Shown here piece by piece: positions 55,101 to 64,000 of a DNA stretch of 64,000 nucleotides. The translations under genes were made by a program, and so were the position numbers. The DNA comes from Klebsormidium nitens (Eukaryota > Streptophyta > Klebsormidiophyceae > Klebsormidiales > Klebsormidiaceae). Numbering within the stretch: position 1 is the stretch's first letter; each line of letters opens with the position of its first letter. The stretch spans positions 12,673 through 76,672 of the forward strand of contig DF237163.1 in assembly GCA_000708835.1 (NCBI GenBank). The letters are read 5' to 3'. Below the pieces are notes generated by a model. That model did not search any database. It saw only the letters and a program-made list of their open reading frames with translations, and was not told the DNA's origin.

Positions 55101-58100
55101 GCAGATTCTGATTGCGCGCGATCACCTACATGAGTCCCGCAGATGGCCGTTGCAGACAGCTGGGCGCGCCATGTGCATCATTGCTTCAACTCCCGAGTAT
55201 CGCAACGCCATTGATTAGAATAGTCGAATCAGTAGTGATACGAGCAATAAGCGGAAGCTGCATGAAAGGCCGTGAGCCTCAAGACGCATCACATCGCGCC
55301 GCTGCCGGCGCTGGAATCATGCCTTAAGCGAATTGCTCGAAGAGTGAGGAGGAAAAGCAAAATGAGCGAAACACTTTCAGCGTGCTGCAAGGGCCTCCGT
55401 CGGGTCGTGATAAACCGAACGGTAAGTGTATGGCTAGTGTACTTCCCAATACTAAAAAGCTTCTATCGTCTCAGCCCTGCGCGTGCTGAGCGTGCACGTG
55501 ACTCCTTGAAAGTTTCGTCTACATACCTTGCAATTGGGCCTCTATCAGAAACGAAGGTGAGTCGTAATCTCTGACCGCGTTGGCGCACCGCGGCCGGCGA
55601 CCAAGGGCTTTGCACGCGGCTGCTCGATTCGACTCGATAGACAGTCCAGTAGCCACACTGTTGCCCACGTACTGCACGTACTTGCTCTGCCTTCGCGTTC
55701 AACTGAGAGGCAGCCTTACAGTTGTCGAAGTCAACAATACGCAGTTGCGGTCGTCTTCTCCCAATCACCCGACACGTTGAGAAATGAGGGAAAAACTTTC
55801 TAATATAAGGTGAGGAAGCACATACTGAGACGAAGCAGAGAAAGACGAAGGCCAGCTAGGCCGTCATGCAGCGGCGGGCGGCCAAGGAGCCGCAATCAGT
55901 GCGCGCAATAGAGCCGGCGCAGCGCTCGCGCGCCTGCCAATTGCGTATATTTGTGGTCGCTCGTCCACGGTTCCCATCTTGTTGCGCGCGCACGAAAAAG
56001 CCTCGCAGTAAAGCGGCGCGCTCGCCGCCGCAAATGTAGCTGCGACCTGAGGCTGTTGTGATCCAATAGAACGACCATTGCAAGAAGACTCGTGCGAGCA
56101 CTCCTGTTTTGAAGGAGCACTGTGTGCTTTCTTTCGAGGTCACTAGCAAAAGGCTAGCGCTAGCGTATATTACCGGGTGGCGTAGTGTAACAAGAGAGCG
56201 AATAAAGGCAGCACGTGAAAAGAACGGCCTGGCATGTAGCACCGACGGAGCGTTTACAGGTGTCAGCCACACAAGTATTTTGAAGTCATTACCTTCGAAA
56301 AGGTCTTGAAGGGTATGCTTACGCCCTTTCCTTTGTGACAAGGCTGCGGTAATATCCGAGCAGAATAAAAAGTGCTGGCACGAGGGCTTATCATGAAGCA
56401 CAAGGAATCACAACATCGACCCTTGCCATAATGTAAGGAGGGAAAAAAGGTGGCAGAAAAGAGTCCTCGTGGCTCCGGCAAAGCCGTACAGCAAATGTTC
56501 GTTGGCAGAAACGCTTTGCCAGCTACGTTGCCTCGTCCTCGCCAAAAGTTCGAGCCCGATAACAATCTAGAGACACTTTACCGTCGAATGGTTGTAACGG
56601 CCATTTAATCCTCAAGATCATTTTCCTAGAGTGAGTTCCGCACTACCTTCTTAGCCACGTGTCCAGTCTGACTGCTTCTGGTTGCTCGTGCAGATCCTCC
56701 AGAGAGACAGCATTTCATGGGGCCTCAATAGGCCCGTGCTTTTTTTTTTATGGTCCCTTGATGGTTTGGCAGACGGACCACGGCTTGTCCACCTCGTTCT
56801 ATAGAAAGGCTTCAGCAGCAGTTCAACCTTCGATCAAACATAAGGGAGGTAGAAAGGTCTCTTATCTTTGTCACAGGAAGGGAGATAAAATTGTCATACC
56901 CGGCGATTATTAAGTGTGCCTCTGGTGATCATCATGATCACGTTCGGCTCTGGTTCGATGCAAGATTAGTCAGAGGCGATCTGGCCAAACACACTGCTTG
57001 AAGCGCCAAATTTTCCTTCCCACGAATTCCTTGAACTAAACCAACGCCGATCCAAAAGCACGCCAACGACTGGCGGCCTTCAAACGGCGCTGAGCCATAA
57101 TCGCGTGCAAGATAAAGACGAGCTAGCCCGGCCACAGCCGAAGAGGAAGCTGCCCGCCCCTTCTTGATGCTCCTGTTTAGGCGGGCGCACGCGGCGCCCG
57201 CTCGACGTCGTGCAATACCGCGCGCGCACCCGGCCAAAAGGCGTACGTCACAGCGCGTCCGCGGGAAGAAAGGAGTCGCGGCCCGCCGTACGCGTGCGGC
57301 CACGTCAGGGACGTTGATGGCCGCTAGCTCTGGCGCAGCAGCAGAGATTTTGTGAAGATTGATTACAATCAACACAGCAGAGTCTTCCTGGCCATGGGCG
57401 AAAAGGCATCTGTTGCAATATATTCATAGAAGGTGGCACGTGGCTTAATGATGCAAATCAGTGAACAGTTCAAGTTGGCGATGATTTTGAACGCCACTGG
57501 CGATTATGTCTCATCCTTGCCCGGCGATTGTGTCCCATCCTTGCCAGAAGGCGCACAGAGAGGGCGGACAACTTCAGTTGCTGTTGAATCGAATCCTAAC
57601 CAGACAACCGAAGCCGTAATTGAAAGTATAGTGCTGCCCCAAATCAGGTGGCGTCTTCTATTAAAATTGGATCCGTCACATCACCCTGCCTTGACAACTA
57701 AGGGTGCGCGCACGTCATCAAAAATTTGAGGAGGCCGAGACATGTACAAAAGACGTTTTCTCTGGGTTGATAGGCAGCTCGGACGGGGATGGTTCCAACA
57801 TTGTTGTCTACATTGAGAAACTCTGGAGTCCAGTGATTGCTGAAGGCCAACGTTCTATTTGCATCCTTGCTGCTTCTCTGTTCAAGTAAGGGTCGTCAAA
57901 GAAAAACGCGGAGGGAACATTGGTACATCTTCAGCGCGGCACCTGGCCTCGCCGTCGTGCCTGCCTAAGTTCTTCAATTCACTGGTCAGGAATAGGTGCA
58001 CGGGATACGGCCATAATATATTAGGCAGTACGTGGCGCAGTACGCGGCCGTAGCGGGAATACTCATTCGAGCAGCACGATAGAATCTAAAAAGGAAAGAT

Positions 58101-58516
58101 CGAATCAGCTCACGGAAGATCGACATAGCTGACGGATCACGACGCACGGTAGAGCATTCAATCATGTCGAAACTTCAAAGCGCCGCCCACATTCCAGTCA
58201 TCCTTGATCTCGCTAAATCTAGTGGGCGTTTGAAAACTCGTAGGCAGCAACTCTGAATTATCACGGGAGCAGGGGCCGCCATGAATCTCCTTATGCAGCT
58301 TGACCAGGCCGCGGCCAAGGTGAACGAATATCATAATGTCGACAGCCGCCAGTGCAATAAGTAGGGCACCCCTCTGATTACAAAGCCCATGATCTGTTGT
58401 CAATCATACCGCTTGTCTTCCTCGCGGCCGCCGCATATTCAAGAGGGATGAGGGATGACTAAAACGTGTGTGACCAGTCCGTAACAAAGTTCAGACTTCA
58501 AACGAGTGGCTCTCAA
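52130..58516. other. Gene-poor region with GC cores and short repeats
   Basis: I see no gene I can support. It holds a short tandem CGACGGCCTCGGT array (about 52818-52862), a further copy of the GCACT...AGTGCC phrase (53480), a 27-bp near-tandem repeat (GGCGATTATGTCTCATCCTTGCCC-type, about 57498-57545), and GC-rich cores at 55855-56035 and 57110-57320. The longest frames (for example 55856-56401 minus) run through these GC cores and have Arg/Ala-biased composition without motifs. Confidence 0.45.
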
Positions 58517-58822
58517 ATGAAAAGTCGCAACGCTTCACTCGCCTTTCGCTTCCGACTGTCAAAGATGTGGATAGGAAGCCAGCAACAACACGGGGAAGTA
58601 TATTTGGTCACCCAACTTGAGTGGCATAAAAAGCAACTTCTCGAAGTTCTCGCATCATATGAAGTATCGTGGCCCGCCGGCAGGCTCCTGGAGAAGCTCA
58701 CAGGAGAGGAATCCGATTTGAGGTTGGTCAAGTGCATTTCTACCAGGGAACGTGGGTATTTCGTCTCGTTCAATCTGCCCTTTGATCAATCAATGAAAGT
58801 GATTAAGGATTGTCCGTGCTAA
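58517..58822 (+). CDS. Hypothetical small ORF, 101 aa
   Basis: Unrecognised. An ATG at 58517 opens 101 codons. The predicted product has ordinary mixed composition (VTQLEWHKKQLLEVLASYEV, then WPAGRLLEKLTGEESDLRLV), is amphipathic and helix-like in the middle, and has no signal peptide or membrane segment. It lies just before the GC-rich core of repeat R2a, and I see no counterpart before R2b, so it is not simply part of the repeat. No splice sites or promoter are evident. It could be a remnant exon of a longer gene or chance. I report it because it is the least repeat-like frame in the 44.6-64 kb region. Confidence 0.25.
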   Translation: MKSRNASLAFRFRLSKMWIGSQQQHGEVYLVTQLEWHKKQLLEVLASYEVSWPAGRLLEKLTGEESDLRLVKCISTRERGYFVSFNLPFDQSMKVIKDCPC

Positions 58823-60300
58823 ATTGTCCGAGCGCGTGCTGTTTGCGCGCGGACGTCGCGGCGCTCAGGCTGCGGCGCGCCAGCAATCAGAAGCCGGGAC
58901 GCTTGGCTGCAGGTTGGGTGCCAAATTTGCCAATAACAAACATCGCAGGCGGAATGTTTTGTTAGTATCGGAGTTTCTACCGTTTGACCACCGGCGGTTC
59001 TCAGAAGCATGTGATAGGTGCTCGTGGCTCAGATGGCGTTCAAAACGTCGTTCGATGCTTGCCAATCGATCCTTCTGACGCCGCTCGAAATTTTGCCCCT
59101 CCCCGCCGCGGCCGCACTTCCGCTTTTGAACTCAACGATGGTTCGGTATGAGATTGGCATCTAAAAAGTATCGATCGCTTTACCTTGCGATGGAAGAGAA
59201 CGTCCAAGCAACCGGAGCCCTGGCGTTTACATATCTGCGTTATACGAAACACCAAGTTTGAGGCACCGCCTTTTGACTTACTGATCATTCAAGAATGTGC
59301 GCTTCATTTCACCCTCTTTTTCCCGGAAGCCGACACGTCATCACGCTCGGCCGTCCGTGAAGGCTGACAATGGAAAGCTTTGCCCTGATCGCTACATGCG
59401 CAGCTCAAGACGGATGATCGCTTTGTGGCCGCATCATATTGTGGGCCACCCCAGATTATTTTCCGCCTTTCTAGCTTCAACCAGACCTCGTCCAATACGA
59501 TAGGGTGCGTGTTACGCCGTGTCACAAACAAATACCATGTAGTACAACAGGGGGACCACATCAAGGCGACACTCGATTCGATACTGCGGGCCCCTCAGAA
59601 CGCTGCTTTGCACCGCGTCAATGTGGTTCAAAAAGCTCGACAGGCGCACTAGTACTACGAGTGGGAGATTGGCGGCTGACTGGAAGAAATGATGGGCTGG
59701 GGAAATTCCTGTTTCAAATCGTTGAACCATCTCGCTTCAAGCAACGTACCGCGTCAGAATAAAAACTGGCAGCTTTGCTTGCCCTCTTGATATTTGACGG
59801 GTCGGCACTAACTTGAATAACATGATGTCCAAAATAAGTTCGCGAGTGCCGAGTGGGCACAGCCCTGTTACATAGCCATTTAAAATTCTTCGGCTCTGCT
59901 GGTCGTGAACACTTCTCAGCTCCGAGATTCAGCTTTGGCTGCCTGATCGCCAAGATTGTCACGGGTCGTCCTTGCCAAATCGGCTTAGACTGAACTTCGT
60001 CGGAACTGTTCGAAGCATGTAATAACACAAACAACTTCGACGGCGGCCAATGAAATTGTTTGGCGGTCGCAGATGGGTTCAGCTTGCTCGCAAACACACG
60101 AGATTCTCTGCCAGTAAAATTCCTCGTTGTACTCAAAACCACCTGCAAACAGCTGAAAACAAACCTGACCCGAAGCTGACGTCAGATCTCAACCGCAATT
60201 GAAGCGGGAGCGAGAAGGAAAACGAGAGCGTCAAAAACATTCAACTGCTTTCAACGAGGTGATCAAGGAGCTACGGCAATCAACGAGAAAAGTTGGATGC
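58770..60300. repeat. Diverged tandem repeat R2, copy a
   Basis: Colinear with 61.1-63.0 kb. Anchors: GGTGCTCG(T) with GATGGCGTT at 59017 against 61350; GATCCTTCTGACGCCGCTCG at 59068 against 61404; GGAAGGCTGACA...AAAGCTTTG at about 59357 against 61698; GGCGGCTGACTGGAA at 59672 against GGCGGCTAACTGGAA at 62038; GGTCGGCACTAACTTGA at 59801 against 62180. Offsets are 2.33-2.37 kb, rising to 2.73 kb for the last part (TTGGCTGCCTGATCGCCAAG, 59935 against 62665) because of an insertion in copy b. Confidence 0.8.
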
Positions 60301-61089
60301 CTGATCGCCAAGCATAATGGCCGCTTCTTCCTTACCGCTTTCTTACTTGAAGAATGAACTTAACCAAAGTTTTGATTGACGACTCGGGAGTCTGGGAAAA
60401 TGCCGTGATTGATGCCCAAAATGGGCGGTTGAACAGGATCTGAAATAGATGTGAATGGACTATTGCAACCCAGGCACCGAGTCGAAATCTAAAAGATGGC
60501 TCCGTAAAAGCTCATCTCCGCTGGTGCGTAGAAGTGTGCCCAGACCGTTCCTAATTGCCAACGAAGTCTTGAAATATAGGAAGGGATGGAGGCCAATTTC
60601 GCTCTGAAACGACTATTTCAGAAGGGCGTCCAGCCCGGCTGGTTCAGCGCCGGCAGACCTCTACTTTCTGAAACGCTTCTGAATTGTGGGTATGGTCATA
60701 CTACCTGTGTTTAATTACTCCAAGGCAAAATGGTTTGCAAATGAGGGAACTTTATAGATTGACACACGTCAAACGGACCAAACCAAACAGTCAATAGCTC
60801 TTTGAAATCAAAAGGGGCGATGACGCTTCGCGCTTTATTGCACGTGACAGCTTCAAGTTGCGACAGCTTACACTGGGTTCGCAGCGCGAGACCTTGGACC
60901 ACATGCAGCAGAGCAGCAGAACCATGGTAATCAAAGGCGAGCACCGTGGTCACAACGTGGGTCCACGTCACTTCTTCACCTCTTCACGAGTAAACTATGT
61001 CTGGGGCTCACGTTACGTCCTGGTTTGCGAAGATTCTTACAGTCACCGGCAGTCGCCTGGAAACAAAATTCAAAATTTTCCAAACATGT

Positions 61090-63020
61090 TCACGGCCACC
61101 ATGAAGACGGAGATCTGCGGTCGGCGACCCTGTCCCCGGACCAGGGTGATCGCCGAGCCCGTGGGCCAGTTGCACACGCCGCCGGCCGCGACGCGCGCGC
61201 AGCCGCGGGCGGCGGCGCGCGCAGCCACAAGACGGGACGCTGAGCTGTGTGACGGCTTGACTGATCGCAAACACCGCAGGCGGTGATGATCGATGTCAAT
61301 ATCAGATTTTTTTGTCGCTCAATTGTAAAAAACTTTCATAAGCATGCAATTGGTGCTCGTGCATAGCTTAGATGGCGTTGGGACAGGCTTTTGATTGTTG
61401 GCGATCCTTCTGACGCCGCTCGCACATTCTGTCTCCCCAGCCGGCACTTCAACTTTTGAACCAAATGGTTGAATAAGAGGGCATGAGAGAAGTTTCGCTT
61501 CCAAGATTTGCTAAAGCGGAGATTGTACAAGCAACCGAAGCCACAACATACGTATACGCGTTGCATTAGAAAACCGACCACAAGGGATGCAACGCGGCCT
61601 GTCATTTGATAGCAGCGAGTTATTCAGCATGCATATGAATGTCGCGCCCGATGCCACGTGTTCTTCAACACCTCTTCATGGCCGCGGGCGTCCGGAAGGC
61701 TGACATAGAAAAGCTTTGGGCCCTGATCAGTATCTGCGCAGCTCAAGAAGGAAGATCGCTTGGTGGCCACATCGCACTGTGGCCCATCCTAAGATCACAC
61801 TTTCGGCCATCCTAGCTTCGAATCGATTCCTGAGTGATTTGAAAGGGTGGTGTATTACACTCATGTCACCGTGTTGACATTAGAGAGCCTCGTACATATA
61901 TAGTACAGGGAAGGTCCAGACCTCGGAGACAAAGGATTCAGTGGAAGATGCTTTGCATGGAAAGTTTGCAGCGCGTCACGACGGTGCAAGGAAAAGCTGG
62001 AGTCGATTCTTGGCGGAGTTGGACGCCGTCCGGCCGCTGGCGGCTAACTGGAAACGGTCTGATGGGCTCGGCCAATCTGAGTGCAAGCTTTCAAACTCTC
62101 TCCGTTACCAACATAAAGGCGTTAAATTTCTGAGTTTCGAGCTACAGCAAGCTGCGCCCCACCCTCGAGAGTACTTGACGGGCCGGCACCAACTTGATTA
62201 ACACGATTGTCTTCAAACCAAGTGTGCCACGTCCAGCCGCCCTTTTGAAAAGAGTGCATCAAACCCATTAATTCCAATGGCGCAGTTGACTGAACAGGTT
62301 ACTTCGTTGAGCGCAAATCCACGCGCAGAGCTTTAATTTGAGCTTGCAGACAGCTTGACCTTGATGGTGTCTCAGACTCAAAGAACAGCAGAGTACCGCC
62401 GGCCCAGTCACGGTGGTGCTTAGCTCGACTAATCAGGAAGCACGTCAGCCTTCTCCAGCATTTTCAAGAATTGTGCCCATTCCGATGGACATTCCGGTGT
62501 GAATCGGTAAGAGTGCTGGTAAGGTTTGATACACTAGTAGATGGCACCAACAAGGGCAGCCCCGCTCAAAAGATGCTGGTAAAGGCGACGGATCAACGAA
62601 ATGCAACACAAAGATCAGGATCTGAATTCGGCTCTGCGCTTTGCGACTGCAACAATTCAACATTGGCTGCCTGATCGCCAAGCTTGCGTAGACGTCCTTG
62701 CCGGCTCGATCCAACTACAGACAGATCTACAATCATATGGTGACAAGCAAAGCTCAAGGCCATTCCAACGGCAAAGTACTCGGTACGTCTAGCGATTTCA
62801 GATGGGCTCTTGCTGACAAAACGAAGGGTCTACTTTAACACTGAGAAAGCTCGCTCGATCCGAAAAGTACATGCAAACAGCTGGGAACATATATGAACAG
62901 AACCTGAGATTAAATGGTGACCCGCTCGTTTGAAGCGGGCAAAAGAATAGGATGGGGAGCGTCAAAACTTTCAGATAATTTTCTAAGGGTGATCAAGGAG
63001 TTACCGTACGGCATTCATCA
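61090..63020. repeat. Diverged tandem repeat R2, copy b
   Basis: Second R2 copy, following copy a in the same orientation, so the two form a degenerate tandem with a 2.35-2.7 kb period. It begins near a GC-rich core (61170-61250). A shared AGCGTCAAAA(C/A) and GTGATCAAGGAG phrase near 60223-60270 and 62957-63000 marks the far end. A fragment near 63575-63640 (GGGAAGGCTGACATAAAATC, then TTTTGCGCAGAATGC) may start a third, truncated copy. Confidence 0.75.
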
Positions 63021-63477
63021 CCCCAAACGTATGACCTCAACGCCAAGCCTGGTGGCATCGTCCTTGCCGCCTCCTTTAATCATCGAAAAGCAACCACCTT
63101 CCAAAATTTCAGCTGAAGCCCGGGGGCCAGGTAAACACAGAGCTGTCAAAGGAAGCTGTTGGATTCATCCCGGCCCCAAACCGATCTCCACTCAGGCCGG
63201 GTGCTTTAATTTCCTGGGCGCATTATTTTCGTCTCGAAACCACGGACCAGTGGCAGGAGCGACAAACATGAAAAGCCTGCGAGCGCCCGGCTTTTCCGCA
63301 AGCGGGCGCCCAGAGCAGGAAAAGACGTCCGAAGGAAAGAAACGAGTTGATCACTGCATATTAATAGATGTTGACTCACGTTCTGCCTGTCCAGTCAGAA
63401 CGGGGGATGACGTAGAACACCTGTATTCGTGTGTCCGTGTCTTTTGCTTCGGAATGAAGAGCTCGTGCATGAACTGA
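62914..63477 (+). CDS. Hypothetical ORF, 187 aa, doubtful
   Basis: Unrecognised. An ATG at 62914 opens 187 codons, the longest ATG-started plus-strand frame in the repeat-rich part. The first 40 codons lie in repeat R2b, where the matching part of copy a is not open. The product is Ser/Pro/Lys-rich with no domain, signal or membrane segment that I can see, and it ends in CFGMKSSCMN. I consider it more likely a chance frame than a gene. Confidence 0.15.
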   Translation: MVTRSFEAGKRIGWGASKLSDNFLRVIKELPYGIHHPKRMTSTPSLVASSLPPPLIIEKQPPSKISAEARGPGKHRAVKGSCWIHPGPKPISTQAGCFNFLGALFSSRNHGPVAGATNMKSLRAPGFSASGRPEQEKTSEGKKRVDHCILIDVDSRSACPVRTGDDVEHLYSCVRVFCFGMKSSCMN

Positions 63478-64000
63478 GCACATGAGAAACAATACACAAA
63501 TGTTTACGGCAAGGCTAGTTCGGCCTCCGGCCTCCGGCCTACTGGTTCTGGAACCGGCGTATAGTTGATATGGCGGGAAGGCTGACATAAAATCCAGCAT
63601 TGGGCCGTAGAGATGTCAGTTTTGCGCAGAATGCAAAACGTTTTTAAATGCAGTACACGGCTCTACCACTTTTGCTTGGGTGATCGCTCGCTGGCAGAAA
63701 TCCGCACTGCCAATCGCACCCGTCATCCTTTCCAGGACTTCGATTTGAGAGCACCTGCTGGAGAAGCGCGAGAAAGGTTTCCGTTGCCCCAAAACGTCGG
63801 TGAAATGGAAAAGAAGACTCTTCTGATTAGTCCAACTGGGAGCACGCCCCCAAGTCAAATGATGATGAAGCCGCGTGAGCAGCGGGCGTGCTTGTGCGCC
63901 TAACTTGCGCATTGGTTTTTTCGCTCTTTCTCTTGATGAAGTGTACAGTTGGTTGATAGATCAAACGTCCGTTACTTGTCGGACTGCCGTTCGGCAGTCG
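63478..64000. other. Window end, no gene; terminal inverted repeat
   Basis: No supported coding region. A CCTCCGG triplet run occurs at about 63523-63540 (GGCCTCCGGCCTCCGGCC). The last 19 bases contain GACTGCCG/CGGCAGTC, an 8-bp perfect inverted repeat with a TT spacer. Its context is cut by the window edge, so it may be an ordinary hairpin or part of a longer element. Confidence 0.4.

Noticed and set aside
55856-56401. 181-codon minus-strand frame
   Set aside because: It depends on a GC-rich core that is open in several frames; its composition is biased and it has no motif.

Overview
This window is nuclear DNA of a photosynthetic eukaryote, most likely a streptophyte (charophyte) green alga. 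A Klebsormidium-like filamentous alga is my inference and is not proven. Four things support this. All six recognisable genes except the receptor are split into many short exons with GT-AG introns. Two of them encode plastid enzymes: the Mg-chelatase D subunit and glutathione reductase. The LRR protein has the plant-type GPIPPELG repeat. A cilium-associated cytochrome b5 domain protein (CYB5D1 type), absent from flowering plants as far as I know, is also present. I rebuilt each gene exon by exon from splice sites, intron phases and family conservation. All phases close in the six models below, although one exon of the sialyltransferase is less certain.

Layout: 1-3356 has no recognisable gene, but includes a GTAC-rich island. 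3357-8886 (+) is an LRR receptor-like protein whose C-terminal half resembles the XK-related (XKR) membrane family. 10263-19528 (-) is CHLD. 20418-29536 (+) is glutathione reductase. 30904-33951 (-) is a CYB5D1 homologue. 34909-39408 (+) is a GT29 sialyltransferase-like protein. 40274-43448 (+) is a PAP2-type lipid phosphate phosphatase. The first five genes alternate in orientation, so they form two divergent pairs (CHLD/GR and CYB5D1/GT29) and two convergent gaps. The convergent gaps are rich in CATGCA. From about 44.6 kb to the end I find no convincing gene. That region is built of old, diverged long repeats with GC-rich cores, some arranged in tandem.

The most unusual feature recurs across genes. 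At several intron-exon boundaries, the splice site plus the adjoining edge of the exon is repeated in tandem inside the neighbouring intron, with a period of roughly 90-220 bp. In GR, the 3' end of exon 6 with its donor is present seven times, perhaps eight, and the 5' end of exon 12 with its acceptor three times. In CHLD, the acidic exon start is present three times at an exact 155-bp period, and the preceding exon start twice, the second copy ending in a stop codon. In CYB5D1, an exon start is repeated once at 126 bp, exactly in frame and open. In the lipid phosphatase, a donor edge is repeated once. A 144-bp in-frame duplication also lies inside the LRR exon. I read this as one ongoing process that manufactures decoy or alternative splice sites.

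Functionally the neighbourhood is ordinary housekeeping: chlorophyll synthesis, redox defence, Golgi glycosylation and lipid phosphate turnover, plus a ciliary protein. No operon logic applies. The divergent CHLD/GR pair shares an upstream interval of about 0.9 kb and could be co-regulated. The two items most worth attention are the exon-edge duplications and the LRR-XK architecture.
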